Counted from the first letter of the stretch, positions 34,653-43,170 are shown. The stretch is 64,000 bases of DNA from Flavobacterium franklandianum (GCF_007097365.1 NZ_VJZR01000001.1:434001-498000); one strand, 5' to 3'. The notes: generated by a model not told the origin, from the sequence alone. A program made the numbers and translations.

Positions 34653-34802
34653 TTAAGGATTACATTTGCTTCTTTCTATAGCGTTTATTCTTTTTGGGTT
34701 TTGAAGGGTCTTGTTTTTGTTGATTGGCTTTTTATCCTCATATAAAAGTCCTTCCATTTGTTTGGTTGTAAAATGGACGTAATCGTAGGATTTATTTCTC
34801 AT
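34653..34802 (-). CDS. Small ORF of unknown function (49 residues)
   Basis: ATG at 34802 opens a 49-codon frame ending at 34653. It begins MRNKSYDYVHFTTKQMEGL, then a Lys/Asn-rich stretch. It looks more like protein than chance sequence (charged, few rare residues) but I recognise no family. It lies in the otherwise gene-free stretch 34501-34968 between tRNA-Leu and the Fic gene. It may be the remnant of a larger gene. The rest of that gap shows no further gene. Confidence 0.3.
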   Translation of the reverse strand: MRNKSYDYVHFTTKQMEGLLYEDKKPINKNKTLQNPKRINAIERSKCNP

Positions 34803-34904
34803 CTAAAAAAAAGGTGGGGAATCCCATAAAACTAATGTTCTTTTGCTAGCCTTATAGGGGAGACATATAAGAGTGGGGCGGATTTTTAATTTTTAAAGAA
34901 ACCG

Positions 34905-34951
34905 TATTTTTGAAATTACTTATAAATTTCAAATAAGTTTTCCTAAATTTG
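34905..34951 (+). promoter_or_regulatory. Candidate promoters for the Fic gene
   Basis: Two TAnnTTTG matches: TATTTTTG at 34905-34912 and TAAATTTG at 34944-34951. The second leaves a leader of about ten bases before the ATG at 34969. Confidence 0.45.
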
Positions 34952-34968
34952 GGAATCAATCAAATACA

Positions 34969-36039
34969 ATGAAAGAAAACTTCACTTTGCAACCTTTACC
35001 GCCTAAAGACTTTACAGAATCTATTGCAGTTTTGAAGCAATTAGCAAAAGCGCATCGGTATTTAGCGGAACTCAAAGGAACGGCAAAGACCATCCCAAAC
35101 GAAAGTATTCTTATCAACACGCTCACACTTCAGGAGGCGAAAGACAGTAGCGAGATTGAAAACATTATCACTACCCACGACGATTTATACAAAGAAAACG
35201 TATTGATTGACACCAAGAAACACGCCAGCAAAGAAGTTCTTAATTATGCACACGGTTTGAAACTTGGTTTTGAGATTGTAAGAAAAGAGAAGCTACTTTT
35301 AAACAAACATATCTTAATAATTCAAAAGGAGTTGTTGCAAAATAATGCTGGATTTAGAACCCAAGCAGGAACAAAATTAGTAAACTCACAAGGGCAAACG
35401 GTTTTTACTCCACCACAAAGCACCAATGAAGTTTTGGATTTGATGAGCAACCTCGAAAAGTTTATAAACGATAATGATTTTTTAGATATTGACCCACTTA
35501 TAAAAATGGCAATTATACATTATCAGTTTGAAAGTATCCACCCATTTTATGATGGTAACGGACGAACGGGGCGTATTATCAACATTCTCTATTTGGTTTT
35601 ATCAGGTTTGTTGGACATTCCTATTTTGTATTTAAGCCGTTATATTACCCAAAACAAAGCTGACTACTACAAAGTTTTGCAAGGCGTTAGAGAAACTAAC
35701 GACTGGGAAACAATGGTTTTGTATATGCTAAAAGGCGTTGAAGTTACCGCAGAGCAAACTATTATCCTGATTACTAAAATACGGGATTTAATGGCAGATT
35801 ATAAAACCAGAATACGAACTGAATTGCCTAAAATATACAGTCAAGATTTGATAAATATTTTGTTTAGAAATCCTTATACAAAAGTGGAATTTTTACAAGA
35901 CGAGTTACGACTGCAAAAAAGAACCGCATTAAACTATTTAGATAAAATTGCTGAACTGGGTTTTTTACAAAAGACCAAATTGGGCAAGGATAATTATTAT
36001 TTGAATACAGAATTAATAAACGTTTTAATGAATGGTTAA
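34969..36039 (+). CDS. Fic family protein with C-terminal winged-helix domain
   Basis: A 356-residue adenylyltransferase-type protein. The N-terminal Fic_N region (about 8-90) carries the inhibitory motif SSEIEN at 60-65, fitting class II Fic proteins in which a Glu blocks ATP binding. The catalytic motif HPFYDGNGRTGR is intact at 191-202. The last 70 residues (FRNPYTKVEFLQDELRLQKR then TALNYLDKIAELGFLQ) form a winged-helix-like DNA-binding domain. Fic enzymes attach AMP to target hydroxyls; the target is unknown. Directly behind the stop is an array of 41-bp dyads that the C-terminal domain might bind. Confidence 0.88.
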   Translation: MKENFTLQPLPPKDFTESIAVLKQLAKAHRYLAELKGTAKTIPNESILINTLTLQEAKDSSEIENIITTHDDLYKENVLIDTKKHASKEVLNYAHGLKLGFEIVRKEKLLLNKHILIIQKELLQNNAGFRTQAGTKLVNSQGQTVFTPPQSTNEVLDLMSNLEKFINDNDFLDIDPLIKMAIIHYQFESIHPFYDGNGRTGRIINILYLVLSGLLDIPILYLSRYITQNKADYYKVLQGVRETNDWETMVLYMLKGVEVTAEQTIILITKIRDLMADYKTRIRTELPKIYSQDLINILFRNPYTKVEFLQDELRLQKRTALNYLDKIAELGFLQKTKLGKDNYYLNTELINVLMNG

Positions 36040-36041
36040 TC

Positions 36042-36172
36042 GTGGTAAAAAACGGCTTGTAATTTACCACAACATAAACAACGTGGTAAAAAACACTTAT
36101 AAATTTACCACGTTAAGCGATTAAGGTAAAAAAACGATGAAAATTTACCACGTTATACAAAACGTGGTAAAA
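36042..36172. repeat. Array of 41-bp dyad repeats behind the Fic gene
   Basis: GTGGTAAA occurs at 36042, 36083 and 36164, with a truncated GGTAAA at 36125. Right arms TTTACCAC occur at 36063, 36104 and 36144. Each left/right pair is a 7-8 bp inverted repeat with a 13-bp centre, and the pairs are spaced 40-41 bases apart, nearly four helical turns. The spacer sequences differ. The array starts three bases after the Fic stop codon. Confidence 0.85.
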
Positions 36173-36276
36173 AAACGAAAAAAAAAGTAATCTTGATTTT
36201 TAATTATTATCCCAAATATGAGTTATAAATAGAAAGAATCAATTATTGTCGTATTTAAACAGTTACACATTTAATC

Positions 36277-36354
36277 TTACCATATAAGGCATATAAGTTC
36301 ACATAAGAGATTCAATCAAAAAATTAAATGTTCTTATATGCCCTTATATGGTAA
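36277..36354. repeat. Long palindrome downstream of the Fic array
   Basis: TTACCATATAAGGCATATAA and G at 36277-36297 pair with CTTATATGCCCTTATATGGT and AA at 36333-36354, with one bulged base and a 35-base loop. The rest of 36173-36477 holds no gene. Confidence 0.85.
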
Positions 36355-36475
36355 AAAAAAACGACACTATTTTGTTCTCATTACTTAATATTAATACTGT
36401 CATTTCTAGGATGTGTTTTGATGGGACTTTCTGTCTATTTCTTATTTGTGGGAAGTTTTAATGCCAATGAAAAAA

Positions 36476-36507
36476 TAAAAAAGCTTCCCAATTGAGAAGC
36501 TTTTTGT
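36476..36507 (-). terminator. Terminator of the heavy-metal-associated lipoprotein gene
   Basis: AAAAAGCTTC pairs with GAAGCTTTTT around CCAATTGA; T-tail on the minus strand. Confidence 0.8.
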
Positions 36508-36520
36508 TTTAGATAAAAAA

Positions 36521-36898
36521 TTAAATTTTCATATTCAAAACTTTATACGATTTTCCATCTGCTGTTGCTTCAACAACTTTAGTCAGTTTTTTAGGAGTTA
36601 AGATTGTTTTGTCAAAGGAAACTGTTGCCGATTCTTTTTCAAAATCTACAGTTGCAGTTTGTACACCATCAAGTCCGTTTAATTCTTCTTGAATAGTTTT
36701 AGCACAGCCAATCGCACAAGTCATTCCTTTGATGGTGAAACTTGCTGTTTGCAAATTTGTGGCAGCAATTTCTTTTTTGACTTTTGGCGCTCCAGTTTCA
36801 GTCGCAGAATCTGAAACATCTTCGGTTGATTTTTCTTTACATCCTACGAATAAAAGGCTTGCAAGTAGTAGTGCTGATATAGATTTGATAAAATTCAT
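36521..36898 (-). CDS. Lipoprotein with heavy-metal-associated domain
   Basis: A 125-residue predicted lipoprotein: signal peptide with the lipobox LLFVGC (Cys20), a Ser/Thr/Glu-rich spacer, then one HMA domain (about 50-125). The metal site reads GMTCAIGCA, giving Cys61 and Cys65 separated by three residues instead of the CxxC of CopZ or MerP. This spacing appears in some envelope-bound Bacteroidota relatives. It probably handles copper or another soft metal on the periplasmic side. Its promoter element lies at 36942-36949. Confidence 0.85.
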   Translation of the reverse strand: MNFIKSISALLLASLLFVGCKEKSTEDVSDSATETGAPKVKKEIAATNLQTASFTIKGMTCAIGCAKTIQEELNGLDGVQTATVDFEKESATVSFDKTILTPKKLTKVVEATADGKSYKVLNMKI

Positions 36899-36941
36899 TA
36901 TTATTAGGGATTAAAGATTAAGCAATTAAAATTTTAGTAAA

Positions 36942-36949
36942 CAAATTTA
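36942..36949 (-). promoter_or_regulatory. Promoter -7 element for the HMA lipoprotein
   Basis: Minus strand TAAATTTG, a TAnnTTTG match about 44 bases before the ATG at 36898. Confidence 0.45.
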
Positions 36950-37008
36950 ATAAAAAATGTATCGGTAATTCATAAAATAATTACAATTTTGAGCCAAAAT
37001 TTAAATAT

Positions 37009-37875
37009 ATGAATTCGAAACAATTGAAATGGTTTTACCTGATAGCTTTAGCGTTGGTTTGGGGGAGTTCATTTATCTTGATTAAGAGAGGTTTGGTTGG
37101 GTTGACTCCAATGCAATTAGGTTCGTTACGCATTATTTTTGCAGCCATTTTTCTACTGATAATTGGCTTTAAAAGCGTGTCAAAAATTCCGCTTCATCAA
37201 TGGAAATATATTGCTTTGACGGCAACTTTAGGGACATTTATTCCAGCGTTTCTTTTTTCGATTGCACAAACTCAAATCGACAGTTCTGTGAGTGCTATTC
37301 TGAATTCGCTTACACCATTAAACACCATGATTTTGGGAGGTTTGGCTTTTGGTTTGAGCTTTAAACGGACTCAAGTTTTTGGTGTCATCATTGGATTAAT
37401 AGGAACATTTTTGTTAATAATAAATGGAGCCATCCATCATCCAGAGCAAAATTATTATTATGCCATTTTAATTATAATTGCTTCGATTTGTTATGCTATC
37501 AATGTCAATTTAATCAAGAAATATTTATCCGATTTGAGTCCGTTGAGCATTACCACTGGAAATTTTTTGGTTTTGTTGTTTCCTGCTTTGATTGTCTTGT
37601 TTTTCTCTGGTTTTTTTGATGTAATTACTGTTGAAAGTGTTCAGCATTCGGTGTTGTACATAGTAATTTTAGGAGTTGTTGGAACAGGAATTGCGAATAT
37701 CATTTTCTTTAAAACCATACAGATTTCGTCACCAGTTTTTGCCACTTCGGTAACCTATTTAATTCCAGTAGTTGCTTTTTCTTGGGGGTTATTAGATAAC
37801 GAAATGCTTACTCCAGTTCAGTTTTTGGGTGCTTTTATTATTTTGATAGGGGTTTATTTGTCGGCTAAAAAGTAG
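37009..37875 (+). CDS. DMT superfamily (EamA) transporter
   Basis: A 288-residue inner-membrane protein with ten predicted helices in two EamA halves. The first half opens WFYLIALALVWGSSFILIKRG (family start ALxWGsxF), and the second repeat begins near NYYYAILIIIASICYAINV. It is a probable metabolite or drug exporter with unknown substrate. Single gene; a bidirectional terminator lies between it and the M16 operon. Confidence 0.88.
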   Translation: MNSKQLKWFYLIALALVWGSSFILIKRGLVGLTPMQLGSLRIIFAAIFLLIIGFKSVSKIPLHQWKYIALTATLGTFIPAFLFSIAQTQIDSSVSAILNSLTPLNTMILGGLAFGLSFKRTQVFGVIIGLIGTFLLIINGAIHHPEQNYYYAILIIIASICYAINVNLIKKYLSDLSPLSITTGNFLVLLFPALIVLFFSGFFDVITVESVQHSVLYIVILGVVGTGIANIIFFKTIQISSPVFATSVTYLIPVVAFSWGLLDNEMLTPVQFLGAFIILIGVYLSAKK

Positions 37876-37916
37876 AAGGCAGATTTCAGATTAAGAATGT
37901 TAAACATCTATGTATA

Positions 37917-37963
37917 AAAAAAACGAAAACGCTTTGATAGTTTCTTGGCGTTTTCGTTTTTTT
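37917..37963. terminator. Bidirectional terminator between the EamA and M16 genes
   Basis: AAAAAACGAAAACGC pairs with GCGTTTTCGTTTTTT around TTTGATAGTTTCTTG. Confidence 0.88.
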
Positions 37964-37981
37964 GTAACTGCTAACTTTCAT

Positions 37982-40030
37982 CTATTGAAAATCAGCATCA
38001 GAAACACCTTCGTTGATTTTTACTTCAGACATTTTTATATCCAATTCTAAGCCTGCATTTTGGATGATATTAAAAGGAATTTTTACTCCTTTTACTTCTC
38101 TATAATCGCCAAAGTTAGTAGTTTGTGTCATCTTGTTTGCGCCTTGTTCTACGGTTTTGGATTCGGCAACTTTGAGTCCTGATTTTACGTCGTAATACAA
38201 AGTGGTTTTGCCATTTTTAATTACATAAGCATCATTTCCGCTGATGGTTTCTATTCCGGTAACTGTAAGTCCAGTTTTTTTGGTCAATTGCAGTTCTTCA
38301 AACGGTGTTGCACTGGCTTTCATTTCGGCTAAATCGGCTCCTTCAATGTTTTTTCTTTGACCTTGTTGTTCTACGTATGCGCCTTTTTCATTCACCACTT
38401 GTTTCATCAAGCTCATTGGTCCCATTGCTATTTCGACCATTATTTTCCCTTTGGAATCCACTTTGTTGGTAAAGGTTAACGGAGATGGAGCTTGCGGAAT
38501 TGTTGTTGATCCAAGCATCGAAATTGTTTTTACTGCGGCAACTGCTTTTTCGCCACCAATGGCTTTGATATAGTTATCCAAAACACTTTTGGCGGTAATT
38601 CCTGCAGGAACTTCTTTTTTGGCAACAGGTTTTTCTAATGGATTTCCATATATGTCAAAGTAAAATATTGGAATTTTTAGTTTTTCTAATCCTGGAAGTA
38701 CATCCGAGCCTTTTCCTGCGATTACAATTCGAGTGTTGTCGATTAGGAAATATTTATTGGCGGCAAGCTGTATTTGTTCAGGAGTTACGGCATTTATGTT
38801 TTTTATATAATTTTCGTAAAAATCTGCTGGAAGTTTTTCTGTTTCAATGTTTAGTGCATATCTGGCCACAGCTTGTGGTTTTTCGACCTGCATTACAAAT
38901 CGGCCAACATAACCTGCTTTTACATTTGATAGCAATTCGTCGCTTACTTTTTCGGTTCTAATTTTTTTGATTTCCTTGATAAATTCTACAACCGCGCTAT
39001 CTGTTGCCATACTTCTGACAGCTGAAGCTGATATTAGTTTTGACACGTATTTGCCAGAACCAATGATAGCATTGGCACCATAAGTCCAGCCATGTTTTTC
39101 TCTTAAATTCATGTTCAAATAACTATTGTAATCGCCACCTAAAATATAAGTTGCAATTGCGGCTGGTAAAAAATCAGGGTCGCTCATTTTTAAATTAATG
39201 GTGTTCACTAATGAAATTTCCGACTGAACGGCATTGGGCATATCCACAAAGTTAATTTGGGTAATATCTACATTTTTAGGATCGGCATAAGTCAATTTTG
39301 GAGTGCTGCTTTTTTGCCAAGAACCAAATAATTTTTCGATAGCTGGTTTTATTTTATTGTATTTAACATCGCCAATAACTACTAAATAGGCGTTTTCGGG
39401 CACAAAATAGTTTTGATAATTAGTTTGAACATCGGCAAGAGTAACGTTATTTAAAGATTCTGCTGTCACAAACTCACCTGAGGGATGAGATTTTCCAAAA
39501 GCTAATGCGTCGGTAACTCTATTTGAAATGACAGGAACACTTTTTTCTTGGGCTTTAAGGCCTTCGAGCATTTTGGCTTTGTCCTTGTCGAATTCTACTT
39601 GTGTAAAATTGGGATTGAGAGATCCCTCAACTATTAATTCTAATATTCGATTGGCAAATTTAGAAAGGGAGTTTGCATAAGCACCTTGTGAACTAAAGTT
39701 TACATTGGCTCCAAAAAAATCAATCTCTTCGTTAAAAAGGTCTTTGGTGATTTTTTTAGAACCATTTCCCATTAAACTACTCGTCAATTGATCAACTCCT
39801 TTTTTTGTTCCTTCGGCAAAAGGAGGATTGTCTAAGGTAAGATTATAGGTAACTCTAGGTAGTTTATGGTCTTCTACAATCATCACTTTCAAACCATTTG
39901 CCATAACAAAAGTTTGTGGTTTTTTGATGTTTACTACTGGTGCTTTTCCAGGTTTAGGTTGCGGACGGTCTTGTGCTTGCATAATTCCTGTTAAGAACAA
40001 AATGAATACTAATATAATTGTGTTTTTCAT
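37982..40030 (-). CDS. M16 family protein, non-catalytic subunit with C-terminal extra domain
   Basis: A 682-residue exported protein (signal peptide to about 19, ending MQAQ). Residues about 35-460 form the two M16 halves. In the place of the HxxEH zinc motif it reads GVDQLTSSLMGNGSK, so the catalytic residues are absent. The RxxY-type motif region is DYNSYLNMNLREKHGWTYGA. The final 200 residues (SVLDNYIKAIGGEKAVAAVK then KSGLKVAESKTVEQG) form an additional LolA-like domain. It follows the zinc-containing M16 gene by 11 bases and likely forms the inactive partner in a heteromer. Confidence 0.85.
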   Translation of the reverse strand: MKNTIILVFILFLTGIMQAQDRPQPKPGKAPVVNIKKPQTFVMANGLKVMIVEDHKLPRVTYNLTLDNPPFAEGTKKGVDQLTSSLMGNGSKKITKDLFNEEIDFFGANVNFSSQGAYANSLSKFANRILELIVEGSLNPNFTQVEFDKDKAKMLEGLKAQEKSVPVISNRVTDALAFGKSHPSGEFVTAESLNNVTLADVQTNYQNYFVPENAYLVVIGDVKYNKIKPAIEKLFGSWQKSSTPKLTYADPKNVDITQINFVDMPNAVQSEISLVNTINLKMSDPDFLPAAIATYILGGDYNSYLNMNLREKHGWTYGANAIIGSGKYVSKLISASAVRSMATDSAVVEFIKEIKKIRTEKVSDELLSNVKAGYVGRFVMQVEKPQAVARYALNIETEKLPADFYENYIKNINAVTPEQIQLAANKYFLIDNTRIVIAGKGSDVLPGLEKLKIPIFYFDIYGNPLEKPVAKKEVPAGITAKSVLDNYIKAIGGEKAVAAVKTISMLGSTTIPQAPSPLTFTNKVDSKGKIMVEIAMGPMSLMKQVVNEKGAYVEQQGQRKNIEGADLAEMKASATPFEELQLTKKTGLTVTGIETISGNDAYVIKNGKTTLYYDVKSGLKVAESKTVEQGANKMTQTTNFGDYREVKGVKIPFNIIQNAGLELDIKMSEVKINEGVSDADFQ

Positions 40031-40041
40031 GATAAAATGGC

Positions 40042-41367
40042 TTAGTTTTGAGCTTTTTCAGTCGAAGGAACGTAGTCTAAAATGAGTCGTTGATTTGGAT
40101 TTAAATATTTTTTTGCCACTTCTCTAATTTCTTCACGAGTGATAGAGTGGTATAAGTCAATTTCATTGTTTATCAATTTTACATCTCCATAAAGCATGTA
40201 GTATTTTGCCAAGTTTTCGGCAATTCCTTCTACATTTGCATTGGTATTTACAAACAGATTATCAAAAGTGTTTTGTAATTTTTGGAAGTCTTTTTCGGAA
40301 ATTAAATTAGTTTGAATTTTTACAATTTCCTCATCAATTTCTTTGAGCAAATCTGCCGATGTAAAAGGAGTCATAGGCAAACCATAAATAATATACATTC
40401 CGTAATCTTCCTGATTTAAACCAAAAGCACCAATTTCTAATGCCGTTTTCTTTTCGTCAACTATTTTCTTGTACAATTTTGAACTTTTTCCGCCGCTTAA
40501 ATAAGAAGAAATTAAATCTAAAACTCGAGCATCTCTAGTCTTCATTGATGGGGTTCTGAAAGCAGTTACAATTGCAGGAATCTGAATATTAGGATCCTGA
40601 TAGGTTGCTTTTATTGTTTGTGTTATTGGCTCTTCGACAAAAGTTTGTTTTATTAGGGTTTCGCCTTTTGGAATTGCGCCAAAATATTTCTGTATCCATT
40701 CTTTGGTTTGGGCTACGTCAATTTGGCCAGCAACGACTAATACAGCATTGTTGGGGATATAGAATTTTTTATTAAAAGCTTGAAATTCTTCTAATGTAGC
40801 TGCGTCTAAGTGGTTCATTGAACCTATAGGCATCCAGCGATAGGGATGCTTTTTAAACATATTTTCTTTTACAACCGTAAGAAAGTTACCGTAGGGTTGA
40901 TTGTCCATACGTGTTCTTTTCTCCTCTTTTATAACTCCGTTTTGTGTATCGATACCTATTTGATTAATAACAGGATGCAACATTCTTTCGGATTCCATCC
41001 AAAGTCCTAATTCTAGATTGTTTGAAGGAAATACTTCGTAATAATAAGTTCTGTCATCGGTTGTGTTAGCATTATTTACACCTCCGTTTGCTGTAACAAT
41101 TTTTGACCATTCTCCCCGTTTAATGTTTTTGGTTCCTTCAAATAATAAATGTTCGAAAAAGTGAGCAAAACCTGTTCTATCTGGGGTTTCATCTTTTGCC
41201 CCAACGTGATACATTACAGAGGTTACGACCACAGGAGCGGAAGGATCGTTGTGTAAAATAACGTGCATTCCGTTATCTAAATTGTACTCTTCGAAATCTA
41301 CTTTTTGTGCAGAGGCAATTCCTCCAAGCAAAAGTGCAGCACCTAATACCATTATTGATTTTTTCAT
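40042..41367 (-). CDS. M16 family zinc metallopeptidase, catalytic subunit
   Basis: A 441-residue periplasmic peptidase with signal peptide (about 1-20, ending GGIASAQ). The inverted zinc motif HFFEH is at 69-73 and the third Glu is about 75 residues further on in NGVIKEEKRTRMDN. The C-terminal half has the R/Y substrate-binding region (FGLNQEDYGMYIIYGLP). First gene of a two-gene operon. The family processes or degrades peptides; the substrate here is unknown. Confidence 0.9.
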   Translation of the reverse strand: MKKSIMVLGAALLLGGIASAQKVDFEEYNLDNGMHVILHNDPSAPVVVTSVMYHVGAKDETPDRTGFAHFFEHLLFEGTKNIKRGEWSKIVTANGGVNNANTTDDRTYYYEVFPSNNLELGLWMESERMLHPVINQIGIDTQNGVIKEEKRTRMDNQPYGNFLTVVKENMFKKHPYRWMPIGSMNHLDAATLEEFQAFNKKFYIPNNAVLVVAGQIDVAQTKEWIQKYFGAIPKGETLIKQTFVEEPITQTIKATYQDPNIQIPAIVTAFRTPSMKTRDARVLDLISSYLSGGKSSKLYKKIVDEKKTALEIGAFGLNQEDYGMYIIYGLPMTPFTSADLLKEIDEEIVKIQTNLISEKDFQKLQNTFDNLFVNTNANVEGIAENLAKYYMLYGDVKLINNEIDLYHSITREEIREVAKKYLNPNQRLILDYVPSTEKAQN

Positions 41368-41426
41368 AAGGATTAATAACTTTTTTTTATTTACTATTGG
41401 TAAAATAACAATGAGTATTGTTACAT

Positions 41427-41434
41427 CAAAAATA
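41427..41434 (-). promoter_or_regulatory. Promoter -7 element of the M16 operon
   Basis: Minus strand TATTTTTG, a TAnnTTTG match 60 bases before the ATG at 41367. Confidence 0.4.
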
Positions 41435-41597
41435 GTTTTTTTTAATTAATAATGACTAATTTTTCCTACTTTGTGCAAACTTTAACAATTGGGTCAAAAA
41501 AATAACTAAAAATCATCGGAAACACCTTTAAAAACAAGGCTTTAAAGAAAAAAAATATTTTTTTTGAGTAACCAATTGCAGAATAAATATTTAATTG

Positions 41598-41605
41598 TAT
41601 ATTTG
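41598..41605 (+). promoter_or_regulatory. Promoter -7 element for rplU-rpmA
   Basis: TATATTTG followed by CAACC, 31 bases before the rplU ATG. Confidence 0.65.
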
Positions 41606-41635
41606 CAACCTTAAAAATTTATAAAACAATTTGTT

Positions 41636-42061
41636 ATGTATGCAATCGTAGAGATAGCAGGGCAACAATTCAAAGTTAGCAAAGACCTAAAGGTTTACGT
41701 TCACCGTTTGGCAAATGAAGAAGGAACAACAGTTTCTTTCGACAAAGTTTATTTGTTAGACGACAACGGTTCAATCACAATAGGCGCCCCAGCTATAGAA
41801 GGAGCTTCAGTAGAAGCCAAAGTGTTACAACACTTAAAAGGAGATAAAGTAATCGTTTTCAAAAAGAAAAGAAGAAAAGGTTACAAAAAGAGAAACGGTC
41901 ACCGTCAGTATCTTACCCAAATTGTAATCGAAGGTATTTCAGTATCCGCTCCTAAAAAAGCTGCTGCAAAGAAAGAAACTGTTGAAGTTGCTGCCGAAGA
42001 AGTAGAAGCTGCAAAAGTAAAAAAAGCTCCAAAAGCTAAAAAAGAAGACACACAAGAATAA
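41636..42061 (+). CDS. rplU: 50S ribosomal protein L21 (bL21) with C-terminal extension
   Basis: Ribosomal protein of 141 residues. The conserved part is about 1-103: MYAIVEIAGQQFKVSKDLKV, then KVIVFKKKRRKGYKKRNGHR and QYLTQIVIEGI. The last 38 residues are an Ala/Lys/Glu tail (KKAAAKKETVEVAAEEVEAA) beyond the usual L21 end, a feature seen in Bacteroidota. rpmA follows after 23 bases. Confidence 0.97.
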   Translation: MYAIVEIAGQQFKVSKDLKVYVHRLANEEGTTVSFDKVYLLDDNGSITIGAPAIEGASVEAKVLQHLKGDKVIVFKKKRRKGYKKRNGHRQYLTQIVIEGISVSAPKKAAAKKETVEVAAEEVEAAKVKKAPKAKKEDTQE

Positions 42062-42084
42062 TAACAATATAAAACTAATACGTC

Positions 42085-42351
42085 ATGGCTCACAAGAAAG
42101 GTGTCGGTAGTTCCAAGAATGGTAGAGAATCAGAATCAAAACGTTTAGGTGTTAAGATTTTTGGTGGACAAGCTGCTATTGCAGGGAACATCATCGTAAG
42201 ACAAAGAGGTTCAAAACATAATCCAGGTGAAAACGTTTACATTAGTAAAGATCACACCCTACACGCAAGAGTAGATGGAGTTGTTTTCTTCCAAAAGAAA
42301 AGAGATAATAAATCGTATGTATCTATACTTCCATTCGAAGTTGAAGCATAA
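42085..42351 (+). CDS. rpmA: 50S ribosomal protein L27 (bL27)
   Basis: Ribosomal protein of 88 residues near the peptidyl-transferase centre. N-terminus [20 protein letters not shown] and the core [19 protein letters not shown] are canonical. Co-transcribed with rplU; a strong terminator follows. Confidence 0.98.
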   Translation: MAHKKGVGSSKNGRESESKRLGVKIFGGQAAIAGNIIVRQRGSKHNPGENVYISKDHTLHARVDGVVFFQKKRDNKSYVSILPFEVEA

Positions 42352-42370
42352 TTGATTTTATCAATTTATT

Positions 42371-42402
42371 AGAAAACCCGTTTCGTAAGAAACGGGTTTT
42401 TT
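42371..42402 (+). terminator. Terminator of rplU-rpmA
   Basis: AAAACCCGTTTC pairs perfectly with GAAACGGGTTTT around GTAA, followed by a T-tract. Confidence 0.92.
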
Positions 42403-42485
42403 GTTTTAATTAATTCGGATAAAAAAATCAGTAAATTTTTTATAATAGAAATTCTAATTAAGAATGAATAATTTTTTAGATTGAT

Positions 42486-42824
42486 TTACCACAAAACTTT
42501 AAATAAAATAAAGGCATTTAATAAAAAGTAAAAAAAGGCAGGTAAAGAAACCAAGAAAGGATCATTCATCTTTATTCTCACTCCAGTACCCAGAAGCATC
42601 AACAAAGCTAAACCTCCTGAGGCAAGAGCTAAAACAGTTTGATTTTGTAAGCCTATAAATAAACCAGAAGCTCCCACCAATTCTAAAATAGCAGTCAATC
42701 TACCATATTTTTCAAGGCCAAAGCGTTTAAATTCATTTTTCATATTAGACGACACAAAATAAGCTGTGCCGTAAACAAGAAAGGAGATTGCCGAAAAGAA
42801 AATCAGTATATTCAATAAATTCAT
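42486..42824 (-). CDS. DoxX-like family membrane protein, second copy
   Basis: A 112-residue protein with four predicted helices. Family features include the FKRFGLEKYGRLTAILELVGA segment (about 33-53) and a hydrophobic C-terminus. It follows a paralogue of the same length with 7 bases between them, a tandem duplication with clear divergence. DoxX proteins interact with quinones or sulfur-related enzymes in some archaea; no such role is established here. Confidence 0.82.
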   Translation of the reverse strand: MNLLNILIFFSAISFLVYGTAYFVSSNMKNEFKRFGLEKYGRLTAILELVGASGLFIGLQNQTVLALASGGLALLMLLGTGVRIKMNDPFLVSLPAFFYFLLNAFILFKVLW

Positions 42825-42831
42825 ATAATAT

Positions 42832-43170
42832 TTATTTGGAAGCCATTAGCGCTACAAAAAGTGATGCTACTAAAAGCAATAAAGAAGGTAGGTGTTTAGA
42901 CCATGGGTTTTTTACTTTGAAATGAAAAAATTGAGCACACACCATTAAAAAAGCCATCAAAAGTGCAGGTATGAACACTAATGTTGGGAACCATATTCCA
43001 GTAATTAATAATGTAGCCAATGCTATTTTTGAAGCACCAATAATAGTTCGCGTTAGGTCTGAAAGTCCATATTGTTTAAATTCTTTTACAATGTTGTCAA
43101 ATCTAAAAATCCAAACATAACCTACAGACAATGCGATTACAAGTTGAGCAATAGTGGAATAAATATTCAT
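42832..43170 (-). CDS. DoxX-like family membrane protein, first copy
   Basis: A 112-residue membrane protein with four hydrophobic segments. FKQYGLSDLTRTIIGASKIA corresponds to the segment in the second copy and gives the pairing; the helices ALATLLITGIWFPTLVF and AFLMVCAQFFHF follow. First in a two-gene operon with a promoter at 43244-43251. Function unknown. Confidence 0.82.
   Translation of the reverse strand: MNIYSTIAQLVIALSVGYVWIFRFDNIVKEFKQYGLSDLTRTIIGASKIALATLLITGIWFPTLVFIPALLMAFLMVCAQFFHFKVKNPWSKHLPSLLLLVASLFVALMASK

Noticed and set aside
36042..36172. CRISPR array interpretation of the repeats behind the Fic gene
   Set aside because: Units are only about 8 plus 8 bases with 13-base centres and 12-14-base gaps, far below spacer size, and no cas genes are present.
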